DNA of 29,751 bases from Myxococcales bacterium (GCA_013298325.1 JAAFHJ010000008.1:1-29751), one strand, 5' to 3'. Shown: positions 1 through 8,071, counted from the first letter of the stretch. Numbers and translations are program-made. The notes: generated from the sequence alone by a model not told the origin.

Positions 1-153
1 CCCGCCAACACACTCGGTCGCAGGCCCAAGGCGCGAGCAGTGCCCGACATACACAGGCAATTCCGAGTACTCGGCGCCACCGCCCCGTGCCGCTCGCCGG
101 TAACCCAGCGACGCAATCGGCGCCCCCTCCGGTGCTTCCACGCGAAAGCTCAT
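1..153 (-). CDS. Partial hypothetical protein, N-terminal end only
   Basis: An open minus-strand frame runs from ATG at 153 off the left edge (51 codons, no stop). The start has a Shine-Dalgarno-like AAGGGG about 6 bases upstream and, further up, a plausible promoter: TCGCAA, an 18-base spacer, then TAGAAT (196-225). The visible peptide begins MSFRVEAPEG and later reads YSELPVYVGHCS. It looks like ordinary protein sequence rather than an arginine-rich shadow frame. I do not recognise a family. The plus strand here is also open, but its translation is low-complexity Pro/Ser/Arg. The gene would be divergent from the phosphatase at 246. Whether it is real depends on sequence left of the window. 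Confidence 0.42.
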   Translation of the reverse strand, partial: MSFRVEAPEGAPIASLGYRRAARGGGAEYSELPVYVGHCSRLGPATECVGG

Positions 154-195
154 CGCCGCCCCTTCGAGCAAAAGGTCTCGCGGAAGACTACGAAA

Positions 196-225
196 ATTCT
201 ATAAATCCGCCGCTCTTCTTTGCGA
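196..225 (-). promoter_or_regulatory. Putative promoter of the left-edge minus-strand gene
   Basis: Read on the minus strand: -35-like TCGCAA (220-225), an 18-base spacer, and -10-like TAGAAT (196-201). This is one of the few AT-rich patches in the region. It would give a leader of about 36 bases with a Shine-Dalgarno sequence before ATG at 153. On the plus strand the same patch reads TATAAA (200-205), so it could also serve the phosphatase gene. Confidence 0.35.
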
Positions 226-229
226 CTTT

Positions 230-237
230 GCTAGCGC
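230..237 (+). promoter_or_regulatory. Extended -10-like element before phosphatase start
   Basis: TGC TAGCGC (229-237) lies 14 bases before ATG at 246, which has no Shine-Dalgarno sequence. The same arrangement, GCTAGCG then 3-4 bases then CTCCCCATG, recurs at the uridine kinase start (2959-2978). No good -35 is visible. Confidence 0.35.
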
Positions 238-245
238 ATCTCCCC

Positions 246-686
246 ATGGAGACGGCACCATTGAAGTTCTACGTCTACAGCCGCGCGATGATCGAGGCGA
301 TCGCGCCCCACGAAGAACCGCATTTGATCATCTCGGTGACGAGTGGCCCGGCAGACCAAGCTCGGCTCCGTGCGGGGGCGTTGCGTCGTGGTGTCCTGCG
401 ATTGAGCTTTCTCGATGCCGATGCCCCCACTGCGGAGATGCCGGAGGAACAGCTTTTTTCCAACGAGCAGGCCGCGAAGGTCTGGTCGTTCGTCGCAAAT
501 CGGCCCGCCGATGTGACGCTCATCGTCGTCCACTGCGACGCGGGGGTCTCCCGATCGGCGGGGATTGCAGCGGCGCTCGCGAAGGTCTTCCTTGGCGATG
601 ACACCGAGTTTTTCGGAGGGCGCTACCGGCCGAACCGCCGCGTCTATCGGGCCGTTCTCGAAGCGGCGCTCGGACCGACGGTTTGA
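246..686 (+). CDS. Small protein tyrosine / dual-specificity phosphatase-like protein
   Basis: This 146-residue cytosolic protein carries the cysteine phosphatase signature C-x5-R: His96-Cys97 followed by DAGVS and Arg103-Ser104. Cys97 would form the phosphocysteine intermediate and Arg103 would bind phosphate. Length and layout (N-terminal beta strands reading LIISVTSG, signature loop near two thirds) resemble the COG5350 'predicted protein tyrosine phosphatase' group. The frame stays open to the window edge, but I chose ATG at 246: the upstream translation is low-complexity, and an extended -10-like TGCTAGCGC sits just before this ATG. There is no Shine-Dalgarno sequence, so the mRNA may be almost leaderless. 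The substrate is unknown. No kinase lies next to it. Confidence 0.72.
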   Translation: METAPLKFYVYSRAMIEAIAPHEEPHLIISVTSGPADQARLRAGALRRGVLRLSFLDADAPTAEMPEEQLFSNEQAAKVWSFVANRPADVTLIVVHCDAGVSRSAGIAAALAKVFLGDDTEFFGGRYRPNRRVYRAVLEAALGPTV

Positions 687-766
687 ATTTGGCGACCGGG
701 CGTCGGGCCCCGTGCCATTCGCCTTACGGCGACCTGTCGTCACATGCGCCGTCGGTTCTTTCGGGC

Positions 767-772
767 TATAGC
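767..772 (+). promoter_or_regulatory. -10-like element TATAGC before esterase lipoprotein
   Basis: TATAGC within GGCTATAGCC lies 14 bases upstream of ATG 781. The start has no Shine-Dalgarno sequence. Predicted +1 is near 779, giving a leader of about 2 bases. The -35 region is poor. Confidence 0.4.
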
Positions 773-780
773 CGGCAGCG

Positions 781-1998
781 ATGCACGCACTTCGTTCGCT
801 CGGCCTTTTCCTCGTCGCCCCGCTTGCCGTCGCCGGATGGGTCGCTTGCGGAGGGACCGAGCCGCTAGATAGCCTTGAAGATACCAACGGTTCTGATGCG
901 GCTGTCGACGGAAGCGCGACCGACGGCGGGGTCAAGGACGCAGGTCGGGACGGCGCCACAACCGATGGCGGCATCGCCGACGGCAGCACCGGCGATGCAG
1001 GCCCCATCGACGCCGGGCCGCCGAACCCCTACGCGGGCGGCACCCCGATCGCCGCTCCGGCGGACGCGTGGTCCTACATCCCGATGAACGACCTCATTTG
1101 CGGCAACGGATCGACGAGCGGGATCGGGTTCAACCCGTCGTCCAAGCCGAATGCTCCCGTACTTGTTTTCTTTATGGGGGGTGGTGCCTGCTGGAATGCG
1201 GCCACCTGTCTCGGCGGCGCCTCTTCGAACCTGACGGACAAGGTCGGCGAACCGGAAATCATGGCCGACATTCCGCGGATTGATTTGCTCTTCAATCGGA
1301 GCGCCGCGACGAACCCCTTCCGCGACGCCAATTTCGTCTTTGTCCCCTACTGTACTGCCGACATTCACGGCGGTGACTCGGTCAAGACCTACTCGCTCTT
1401 GACGAAGAAAATGACCGTCAACCACCATGGCGCGAAGAACAGCGAAGCGGTGGTGAAGCGCCTCTTGGCGACCTTCCCGACGACGCCGAAGGTCTACGTG
1501 ACCGGCGCGAGCGGGGGCGGCTACGGCGCGATGATGAACATGCATCGGTTCCGGACGGCATGGCCGGGCGTCCGCATCGATATGCTTAATGATTCCGGCA
1601 CTCCCATCCAGCCGAGCGGCTCCTTCTGGAGCGATATGCAGAGCGCCTGGAATCTTCAGCTCCCCCCCGGCTGCGCCGGCTGCGACGCCGATGTGTCGAA
1701 GATGTTCCCCTATCTGGCCTCGACCATGGGCAACGGGCGCCTCGCATTCACGAGCTTCACGCAGGACAAAACGATTCGCGCATTCACCGGGAATCTCATT
1801 CCCCAAGATTACGAGAATAAGCTCCTCGCACTAAAAGGCACGATGGCCGCCAATCAAAAGGCTTACATCGTCTCCGGGGATTCCCACGTGCTCCTTAAGC
1901 AGGACCCGCTCCCCGTCGCTTCGAGCGGCGTCACGCTCCCCACCTGGCTCAATCAATTCGCAAACGACGACCCGGCCTGGGCCCACCAAGGCCCGTGA
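781..1998 (+). CDS. Pectinacetylesterase-family lipoprotein
   Basis: This 405-residue exported serine esterase resembles the pectinacetylesterase/Notum family (PF03283). The N-terminus is a signal peptide ending near Cys23 (WVAC). The Trp at -3 makes the lipobox imperfect, so it could be a lipoprotein or simply secreted. Residues about 30-80 form a linker rich in Asp, Gly and Ala, typical of surface proteins in this window. The catalytic domain follows: a FFMGGGACW strand/oxyanion segment (around residue 130) and the nucleophile motif GASGGGYG with Ser244. Several Cys in the core suggest disulfides. A likely role is deacetylation of polysaccharide or another acylated carbohydrate outside the cell. 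The real substrate cannot be read from sequence. It appears to be monocistronic. Confidence 0.78.
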   Translation: MHALRSLGLFLVAPLAVAGWVACGGTEPLDSLEDTNGSDAAVDGSATDGGVKDAGRDGATTDGGIADGSTGDAGPIDAGPPNPYAGGTPIAAPADAWSYIPMNDLICGNGSTSGIGFNPSSKPNAPVLVFFMGGGACWNAATCLGGASSNLTDKVGEPEIMADIPRIDLLFNRSAATNPFRDANFVFVPYCTADIHGGDSVKTYSLLTKKMTVNHHGAKNSEAVVKRLLATFPTTPKVYVTGASGGGYGAMMNMHRFRTAWPGVRIDMLNDSGTPIQPSGSFWSDMQSAWNLQLPPGCAGCDADVSKMFPYLASTMGNGRLAFTSFTQDKTIRAFTGNLIPQDYENKLLALKGTMAANQKAYIVSGDSHVLLKQDPLPVASSGVTLPTWLNQFANDDPAWAHQGP

Positions 1999-2054
1999 CG
2001 CGGGCGATTTTTCCTCGAACTTCTTGATGAAATCTGCGGAGGGCGACCAATAAG

Positions 2055-2082
2055 TTGCCCTTCTTCCCGGTCCCGCTATAGC
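2055..2082 (+). promoter_or_regulatory. Sigma-70-type promoter for alpha/beta hydrolase
   Basis: TTGCCC (2055-2060), a 16-base spacer, TATAGC (2077-2082). Predicted +1 is near 2089, five bases before ATG 2094. The start has no Shine-Dalgarno sequence. Confidence 0.55.
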
Positions 2083-2093
2083 CCCGCTACCCG

Positions 2094-2906
2094 ATGCTTG
2101 CCCCCCTCCTTCGCCGCCTCGCCCCCGTGCTGCTCGCGACGCTCGCGGTGGCAACCCCCACGGTTGCGGCTGCGAAGCCGGAAAAAGTAGCCAAAGCGGC
2201 AAAAGCAGGGACCGCGAGCGCGCATCGTGTCGCCAAGACGGCCGCAAAGCCGTCCCTCGACCCGCAGCACCTCGACGTCCCCGGGACCGCCGGCGCCTAC
2301 TTTGTGCCACCCCGCGGCAAGGGCCTTCGCCCGGTCATCATGTACCTGCACGGGCGTGGTGGAAACCCCGAAGAAGATTGTAAAAAGTGGGCGAAGGTCG
2401 CCAGCGCCTACGGATGGGTCGTCTGCCCGGCGGGGCCGGAAGATCGTGGCGGTGGCTCGCGGGGCTGGGCCAGCAGCCCGGACGCGGCCCAGAAGGTCAT
2501 GGACGCCTCGATCGCGACCCTTCGCGGCAAGTACAAAGGGCGCGTGCAGACGCGGAACAACATCCTCGTCGGCTTCTCGGAAGGGGCGTTTATCGCTCAA
2601 CAAGTCGGCCTGAAGGACCCGCAAAAGTGGTCGAAGTGGCTCATCCTCGCGGCGAGCGACAAGTACTGGCTCGGCACGAGCGACAAGGACCTCGCCGCCG
2701 CCCGCGCGAAGATTCGTCGCGTCTATTTGCTCACCGGCGAGAGCGATGGCGTCGTCGAGAACACCAAGAGCGTCGGGAAAATGCTGCAAAAAGCGCATGT
2801 TCCGGTGAAGGTCAATATCGTCAAGGGGATGGGCCACGAAGTCCCGTCCGACAAGATGATTGCAAACTACAAGAAGCCGCTCGCCTGGCTTTCGACGGGA
2901 AAGTGA
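2094..2906 (+). CDS. Exported alpha/beta hydrolase (phospholipase/carboxylesterase or dienelactone hydrolase type)
   Basis: This 270-residue protein has a cleavable signal peptide (hydrophobic residues about 8-25) followed by a Lys/Ala-rich spacer. The hydrolase core has YLHGRGG (oxyanion strand-loop), the nucleophile elbow GFSEG with Ser162, an acidic residue in TGESDG, and a catalytic His in GMGHE near the C-terminus. Order and spacing fit the small serine hydrolases of the PF02230/PF01738 type. It probably acts in the periplasm or outside the cell on an ester; the substrate is unknown. The preceding gene also encodes an exported esterase, but each gene has its own -10-like element, so they are probably transcribed separately. 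Confidence 0.8.
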   Translation: MLAPLLRRLAPVLLATLAVATPTVAAAKPEKVAKAAKAGTASAHRVAKTAAKPSLDPQHLDVPGTAGAYFVPPRGKGLRPVIMYLHGRGGNPEEDCKKWAKVASAYGWVVCPAGPEDRGGGSRGWASSPDAAQKVMDASIATLRGKYKGRVQTRNNILVGFSEGAFIAQQVGLKDPQKWSKWLILAASDKYWLGTSDKDLAAARAKIRRVYLLTGESDGVVENTKSVGKMLQKAHVPVKVNIVKGMGHEVPSDKMIANYKKPLAWLSTGK

Positions 2907-2957
2907 AGCGGCGCTGCCCCCGGCGTCGTCGTTGAAGAACGCGGGCTAGCTTCGATG

Positions 2958-2966
2958 TGCTAGCGA
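2958..2966 (+). promoter_or_regulatory. Extended -10-like element before uridine kinase
   Basis: TGC TAGCGA (2958-2966) lies 15 bases upstream of ATG 2976; predicted +1 is near 2973. TTGAAG occurs at 2932-2937, but its spacing (23) is too long. There is no Shine-Dalgarno sequence. Confidence 0.4.
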
Positions 2967-2975
2967 CGGCTCCCC

Positions 2976-3629
2976 ATGACCGGAGAGCCCGCCTCGAACC
3001 CCACGTCTCAGGCGCCCCGTCGCCCGTTCGTCCTTGGAATCGCCGGCGGCTCGGGCTCGGGGAAGAGCACGATCGCCCGCGAAATTCTTGCTGAATTGCC
3101 GCCCGGTGCTGGCGTGCTCCTTGAGCAGGATCACTACTACCGGCCGCTCTCTCACATGGCGCCGGACGAGCGGGAGCGGGTGAATTTCGATCATCCGGCC
3201 TCCCTCGACCTCGAACTCCTCGCCCACCACGTCGACGAACTCGTCGCCGGTCGACCGATCGCGCGCCCGAGCTACGATTTTGCGACCCACGATCGCACCG
3301 CCCAGGGCATCCCGATGAAGCCGGCGCCGGTCATTATCGTCGAGGGGATCCTGGTCCTGGCCGACGAAGGGCTCCGGAAACGCTTTGAAGTTCGAGTGTT
3401 TGTCGATACCGACGCCGACATTCGTCTGATGCGCCGGATCCGTCGTGACCTCGAACACCGGGGGCGCACCTTCGCGCAGGTCCGCAAGCAGTATTACGAG
3501 ACGGTTCGACCGATGCACCTCGCCTTTGTCGAGCCGTCGAAGCGCTTTGCCGACATCATCATTCCGGAAGGCGGCCAGAATGCTGTCGCCCTCGATTTCT
3601 TGACGAGTCACCTGCGATCGCGTCTTTGA
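2976..3629 (+). CDS. udk: Uridine kinase
   Basis: This 217-residue cytosolic enzyme phosphorylates uridine and cytidine to UMP and CMP in pyrimidine salvage. It starts with the P-loop GGSGSGKST (residues about 24-32). Family landmarks follow: EQDHYY, NFDHPASLD, RPSYDF and VEGILVL. C-terminal RRIRRD and EHRG match the arginine-rich lid segment. Length is normal for bacterial Udk. The translation N-terminal to the P-loop is short and variable, as usual. ATG 2976 follows an extended -10-like element, so the leader is very short. A thymidine phosphorylase gene at 21889 is the only other pyrimidine salvage gene in the window. Confidence 0.93.
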   Translation: MTGEPASNPTSQAPRRPFVLGIAGGSGSGKSTIAREILAELPPGAGVLLEQDHYYRPLSHMAPDERERVNFDHPASLDLELLAHHVDELVAGRPIARPSYDFATHDRTAQGIPMKPAPVIIVEGILVLADEGLRKRFEVRVFVDTDADIRLMRRIRRDLEHRGRTFAQVRKQYYETVRPMHLAFVEPSKRFADIIIPEGGQNAVALDFLTSHLRSRL

Positions 3630-3708
3630 GAAGAACCGCCCGCGACGCGGCGCGACGGCCCCGAAGGGACCGGACCTGTAGGCGGATGCCGCTGGAGACG
3701 AAGAAGCC

Positions 3709-5139
3709 ATGGATCCGAAGATGATGCGCGCGGCCGATCGCCTGTTTCAGGCGAAGGCGCTCTCCCCGACCGAGTACCAGCGGGTGAACCTGGAGGTTCA
3801 GCGGACCGGGCAGCGCTCGGAAGAAATGCTCCTCGCGCTCGGCATCTTCGATGAGACCCAGCTTCTGCGGTCGCTTTCCAATGTGTATCGTACACGCTTT
3901 GTGTCGACGGAGCGCCTCTCCAAGGCCGATGTCCCCAAAGCGGCGATTGAGTGCGTTCCGCGCCAGCTCGCGGAGACGCGCCTCGCGTGCCCGGTGCTCT
4001 TTGACGCCGCGTCAGGGACGCTCGGCATTGCGACCCCCGACGGGGACGACACGCGCCTCGCCGAGGAGCTTCGCGCCGTCGCTGGCGTAAAGAGCGTGCT
4101 TCTTATCGTCGCGCGGCCCGCTGGGGTGAAGGCGGCCCTCGCCAAGCACTACGGAGGCGATCCGCGCGCCTTTGCCGGCCTTCTCGACGGGTCGATGGCT
4201 CCACCCCCGCCAGCCCCACCTCCCGCCTACGGCGCCGCTCCGGCAGCCTTCCTCGATCCGCCCGTGCGGCCGGCTGGGGCGGCACCGCAAGTGGTGAATG
4301 TCCCCAATGTCCTTGCAAATATTCCGGCGGCCGTCCTCGCGATGGACCCGTTTGGATCGACGCAAGTATCGCCGGGCGTCCCCAATTCCCCGGCGCCGAA
4401 GCCGGAGGCGATCGCCCCGCCGACGACAAAGCTTTCGCCGAACGCGCCCGAGCCACGCAAAACAACCAAGATTGAACACGCCGACATCGCGCGTGCCGGC
4501 GACGCCCCGCAAGCGACCGTTCGCGGCGCCGAGGTTCCCCAAGGCATCGACCCGACCACCATGGACGGCGATGGCGTCCTCGCGCTCGTGCAGGCGCTCG
4601 TGATGCCGATCGAAGAGCGCGTCGGCCCCTTCCGTGGACACGCGGCGCTCGTCGCGAAGATCTCGAAAATGCTCGGAGAAGACGCAGGCCTCCCGGCCAC
4701 CGAGCGCTACGCACTCCTCCTGGCCGCGTGGCTCCATGACCTCGGTCGCTCGGAGCGTGGGCACCTCACGGCGCGGAGCGTGAGCCGCTCGGAAACGCAC
4801 GCGCGCGCTGCTCTCGAAGTCGTCGATGCGCCGCTCAAGCTCCTCGCCGACGTTCCGCTCCCGGAAATGACCCGCCGGACGATTCGCCACGTGTGGGAGC
4901 GTGTCGACGGCGAAGGAATTCCCGACGGCCTCCGCGGCTCCGCGCTTCCCCGGACGGCGCGGATCGTTGCACTCGCCGATGTGATCGCCGATCTTATGGA
5001 AAATCCTGCGAATGAAGTCGGTCGCCGCCTCAATGCGCAGGAAGCGATCGATCGCATTGAGGCGACGAAGGGGACCGTATTCGACAGCGCGCTCTTTGAC
5101 CTCGCGCGGGCGCTGGTGACGAGCGGCCGTCTCCAGTAG
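3709..5139 (+). CDS. MshEN-domain protein with degenerate HD-GYP domain
   Basis: A 476-residue two-domain protein. Residues about 1-160 look like the N-terminal domain of type II secretion/pilus ATPases (MshEN/GspE_N): a helical RLG-like segment, then LGIFDETQLLRSLS, then a VA.PDGDD... strand pattern ending in HYGGDP. In other proteins this domain can bind cyclic di-GMP. Residues about 165-280 form a Pro/Ala-rich linker. Residues about 300-440 are HD-GYP-like: GHAALVAKIS, WLHDLG (His343-Asp344), a later ETH, RHVWERVDGEGIP (Gly403-Ile-Pro in place of GYP) and ARIVALAD. The core HD pair remains, but the first His of the usual HHE is Arg. Activity may be altered or lost, leaving a sensor role. 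Shine-Dalgarno GGAGACGA precedes ATG. Confidence 0.78.
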   Translation: MDPKMMRAADRLFQAKALSPTEYQRVNLEVQRTGQRSEEMLLALGIFDETQLLRSLSNVYRTRFVSTERLSKADVPKAAIECVPRQLAETRLACPVLFDAASGTLGIATPDGDDTRLAEELRAVAGVKSVLLIVARPAGVKAALAKHYGGDPRAFAGLLDGSMAPPPPAPPPAYGAAPAAFLDPPVRPAGAAPQVVNVPNVLANIPAAVLAMDPFGSTQVSPGVPNSPAPKPEAIAPPTTKLSPNAPEPRKTTKIEHADIARAGDAPQATVRGAEVPQGIDPTTMDGDGVLALVQALVMPIEERVGPFRGHAALVAKISKMLGEDAGLPATERYALLLAAWLHDLGRSERGHLTARSVSRSETHARAALEVVDAPLKLLADVPLPEMTRRTIRHVWERVDGEGIPDGLRGSALPRTARIVALADVIADLMENPANEVGRRLNAQEAIDRIEATKGTVFDSALFDLARALVTSGRLQ

Positions 5140-5142
5140 GCT
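5137..5142 (+). promoter_or_regulatory. -10-like TAGGCT overlapping upstream stop codon
   Basis: TAGGCT begins at the TAG stop of the HD-GYP-like gene and lies exactly 12 bases before ATG 5149, placing the predicted +1 on the start codon. The -35 candidate TGGTGA (5114-5119, spacer 17) is weak. Read-through from the upstream gene is equally possible. Confidence 0.3.
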
Positions 5143-5148
5143 GCCGCC

Positions 5149-5697
5149 ATGAATCGTCTCCTTTCGCTCCTGCTCCTTGGAACCGCTCTTTCTGGCGTCG
5201 CCTGCGGCGCGAAGAAGCCGGCGTCGAGCCCCGACGAGACCGACTCGCCAACCGGCGTGCCGGCGGAAAAGTGGGATACCTCCTCGCAGACCGCCGAAGC
5301 GGCGAAGGAACCGGCGAAGACCGGAACCGGCGCACCGAAGGTGAATGAGACGGCTTCAAAGAAGGATAATGAGTACGACAAAGAAGCGACGAACGTCGTT
5401 CTCAATCGTGCGACTCGCCAGGTCAAAGACAATTGCGGATTCGCGACTGACGATACCGGCAAGGCGACCGGACCGTGGGGCAAGCTCGACCTCAAGTTGC
5501 TCCTCGGCGCGAACGGTCATATGCGAACGGTAACTGTTCCGGACCCTTACGCGGGAAAGCCGGTTGGGCGCTGCGTCGAGAAGGCCTTCGCGAACTTGAT
5601 CTTCCCGCCCTGGTCCGGCGAAGACACCGAAGTCACCTGGCCGGCAGAGGTCGTGAAGCCGGAGCCGAAGGTCGAGCCGAAACCGGCAAAGAAGTAG
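5149..5697 (+). CDS. Small lipoprotein with AgmX/TonB-C-like C-terminal half
   Basis: This 182-residue protein has a lipoprotein signal ending in SGVAC, then a charged Lys/Glu/Pro/Thr linker (residues about 22-80). A folded C-terminal part (about 80-160) includes NCGFATDD, KLDLKLLLGANG, VGRCVEKAF and FPPW. A pattern of 'linear output strand, glycine turn, Cys-containing helix, FPPW strand' is familiar from the C-terminal repeats of myxobacterial AgmX/PglI-type proteins, which resemble TonB C-termini. The two Cys in the core may be disulfide-bonded. The tail is Lys/Pro/Glu-rich. It lies nine bases after the HD-GYP-like gene. Function unknown; outer-membrane or periplasmic location is inferred. 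Confidence 0.65.
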   Translation: MNRLLSLLLLGTALSGVACGAKKPASSPDETDSPTGVPAEKWDTSSQTAEAAKEPAKTGTGAPKVNETASKKDNEYDKEATNVVLNRATRQVKDNCGFATDDTGKATGPWGKLDLKLLLGANGHMRTVTVPDPYAGKPVGRCVEKAFANLIFPPWSGEDTEVTWPAEVVKPEPKVEPKPAKK

Positions 5698-5713
5698 GCG
5701 TGCCCCGGGGCGG

Positions 5714-6793
5714 CTAGTCGCTTGAGCATTGGGCGGTTGCCGTCCCCTCGACGACCAGCTCAAACGTCTCCTCGACGACGAACGTCCCAGGATCGCTGCT
5801 CTTGGTCCGTTGCTCGCCCGCAAGCACTCGGTAGCCTTCGCGATCCTCCTGAAAAGACACGTGGGCGTGCGCACGAACGACGCCGATGGCGGCGACCGGG
5901 AAATGGTCGCCAGCCTTTCGCAGGTAGAGAATGATCGGGCTTGGGCATTTGAAGCCCTTGAGGCGACGCGGGGAAACATGGCGCCCGCTCAGGCGCCCTA
6001 CGCGCACTTCCGCGGGGCTCGCCCGAAGCGACTGGCGGGCGACCCAACCGCGCCAAAAACCCTCTTTCCGGTACACCACCTCGGTCCTTGCCCCAGAACT
6101 TCCGTACGTGGCGACGCGCACTCCCTTCGGAAGCATCGCGACGGCCGGGCCCGTTACCGTCGCGGAAAGACCTGTATCTTCGATAAGTTCGGACCAGGTT
6201 GCCGGCACCGGCGGTCGTGGACGTTCGGGGAATTCGTGCATGGTGAGCCCGACAGCATCGCAGCGGGGCGTGAGCGTCGGGCGAGGACCGATGAAGCTCG
6301 GTCCGGCGATCGTCGGCGCGGCAACCCGGAATGTCGGCTTGGTCTCCCAGGAGAGGGCCACGTCCGAGAAGGGATCGTACACGTCGGCAAAACCGAGCGG
6401 CTCCTGGGCATGCAGCGGCACGCCGTCATCCGGCATTCCGGCGTCGAGGTCCCAGCCAAAGATCGAAAATACAATTGAGGAAAGGCGGCCCCCTTCCCCC
6501 AGCGTCAGTGTGATTGGCGAAGTCGTCGTTGCGACCGCGAAGCGCTCACCTCGGTAGGCGAGGTGAAGCTCGTCCCCCGTCGTCCCGACGAACCGGCAGC
6601 CGCTCGCAGCGACATGTGCGGAGGGGATCCCCGCATACGGCGGATCCTCGCGAACGGCGGCAGGCGCGACGTCGACCTGCAACGGCGCGCGTTCTGGTCG
6701 CATCGGTGGCGGCGACGGGGCTCGCTCTCGGCAACTCGTGCCAATTAGATTTAACAAAAACAGTATTTTGAGAGGTGACCGGTGCGCGCTCAT
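5714..6793 (-). CDS. Hypothetical lipoprotein
   Basis: This 359-residue protein has a short signal peptide and a good lipobox: LIGTSC with Cys21. A proline-rich stretch follows, then mostly beta-type sequence to the end without a motif I recognise. Cys residues occur at scattered positions (SGCRF, TPRCD, FKCPS, TAQCSS). ATG 6793 starts six bases after the CLC stop codon, so the two genes are almost certainly cotranscribed. The gene converges on the lipoprotein at 5149-5697 with only 16 bases between stops and no clear terminator. Function unknown; cotranscription suggests an envelope protein tied to the same regulon. Confidence 0.72.
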   Translation of the reverse strand: MSAHRSPLKILFLLNLIGTSCRERAPSPPPMRPERAPLQVDVAPAAVREDPPYAGIPSAHVAASGCRFVGTTGDELHLAYRGERFAVATTTSPITLTLGEGGRLSSIVFSIFGWDLDAGMPDDGVPLHAQEPLGFADVYDPFSDVALSWETKPTFRVAAPTIAGPSFIGPRPTLTPRCDAVGLTMHEFPERPRPPVPATWSELIEDTGLSATVTGPAVAMLPKGVRVATYGSSGARTEVVYRKEGFWRGWVARQSLRASPAEVRVGRLSGRHVSPRRLKGFKCPSPIILYLRKAGDHFPVAAIGVVRAHAHVSFQEDREGYRVLAGEQRTKSSDPGTFVVEETFELVVEGTATAQCSSD

Positions 6794-6799
6794 CGGTTC

Positions 6800-8071
6800 T
6801 CAGAGATCGCGCAACGCGGTGGCGCGGGCGAGGCGTGCGCCGTTCTTGAGGCGGGAAATTCGTTGCGCCGGGTAGATGCTCCGGGAACCGGTCAGCAAGA
6901 ACGCGACGACGCAGACGACGAAGGCGTGGGGGAGGATCGAACCGCCGAGCAGTTCGACCGCCATCACCGTCAGCGCAATTGGGCTGTTCGAGGCGGCCGC
7001 AAAGACGGCGGCAAGGCCGACCCCCGCCGCGAGCTCGGTCGGAACGCCCAACAGCGGCGCGCAGAGGTTGCCCAGCGCGGCGCCGACGTAAAACAGCGGA
7101 GTGACCTCACCCCCTTGGAACCCAGCCCCGAGCGTCACCGCCGTCGCCACGAGTTTGGCGATAAAGGTGTAGGATGCAAGATTTGGGTCGTGGAAGGCGC
7201 GGAGGATCGTCGGTACGCCTAACCCAAGAAATTCGCTCGTTCCGGTCAGCTTCCAGAGGACGACAATCGCCACGCCGCCGGCCGCCATTCGGAGCGGCAA
7301 GCGCGGGAGGAGGCGCGCCGCCTGCTTCTTGATGAGGTGGAGGAGCTCGATGAACGCGACCGTCGTCAGCGCGACAAGTCCGGCAAAAAGAACCCATTTC
7401 CCGAGTAAAATCGGAGTTATCGGCACGGTCGCCACCTGCGGGTAGCTGCTGTGGGTGATGCCGAGGGCGCGGGTCGTGAAATCGCCGACGTAGGCGGCGA
7501 GGAGAGTTGCGGCGACGGCTGCGTAGTTCGGACGGCCGATCACCACGAATTCCATCGCGAAAATGGCGCCCGCGAGCGGCGTTCCGAAGACCGAACCAAA
7601 GCCGCCCGCGACCCCCGCGCTCAGGAGCGCATGGCGTAACTGCGCCTGCTTGGGGACGCGGCTCGCGACGGCATCGGCGAGGGCGCCCCCCATCTGCACG
7701 GCGGTCCCCTCGCGGCCGGCGCTCCCCCCAAAAAGATGTGTCAAGACCGTCGCCACGAGGACCATCGGCGCAAGACGTAGCGGGATCGGTGCCGGTTGCT
7801 CGGCGCTGCCCCGTTCACGGCTTGTCGCGAAGAGCGCGTCGATCACCAGGTTATTTCCTGGCAGGATTGACGTTCCGTAGCGCTCGTAGATGGCGCCGAT
7901 CGCCAGGCCAGCGACGGGAAGGGTGTAGATGATCCCTTCGTGGCCCTCGCGAAACGCGGTCGCGCGGTCGAGGAGCGCCAAAAAGAGCGCGGAGGCGGCC
8001 CCACAGAGCGCGCCGACGACCGCCGCCAATGGGAGCGCGGTCAGCGGCGACAGGCGAGGGGACGCGGCCAT
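6800..8071 (-). CDS. CLC-family chloride channel/antiporter
   Basis: This 423-residue polytopic inner-membrane protein belongs to the voltage-gated chloride channel family (PF00654) and has no C-terminal CBS domains. Signature segments visible: GSAGREGTAVQMGG (residues about 116-130, with gating Glu121), GFGSVFGTPLAGAIFAMEF, GGEVTPLFYVGAALG, and a late SIYPAQR. The usual GREGP is GREGT. The first selectivity segment (GSGIP in E. coli ClcA) is replaced by a divergent sequence ending SILPGNN. The protein matches the shorter 'chloride channel family' group better than ClcA. Whether it is a channel or an anion/proton exchanger cannot be decided by eye. It lies downstream of an NtrC-type regulator in the same direction. 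No Shine-Dalgarno sequence; TACAAC (8080-8085) could be its own -10. Confidence 0.85.
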   Translation of the reverse strand: MAASPRLSPLTALPLAAVVGALCGAASALFLALLDRATAFREGHEGIIYTLPVAGLAIGAIYERYGTSILPGNNLVIDALFATSRERGSAEQPAPIPLRLAPMVLVATVLTHLFGGSAGREGTAVQMGGALADAVASRVPKQAQLRHALLSAGVAGGFGSVFGTPLAGAIFAMEFVVIGRPNYAAVAATLLAAYVGDFTTRALGITHSSYPQVATVPITPILLGKWVLFAGLVALTTVAFIELLHLIKKQAARLLPRLPLRMAAGGVAIVVLWKLTGTSEFLGLGVPTILRAFHDPNLASYTFIAKLVATAVTLGAGFQGGEVTPLFYVGAALGNLCAPLLGVPTELAAGVGLAAVFAAASNSPIALTVMAVELLGGSILPHAFVVCVVAFLLTGSRSIYPAQRISRLKNGARLARATALRDL

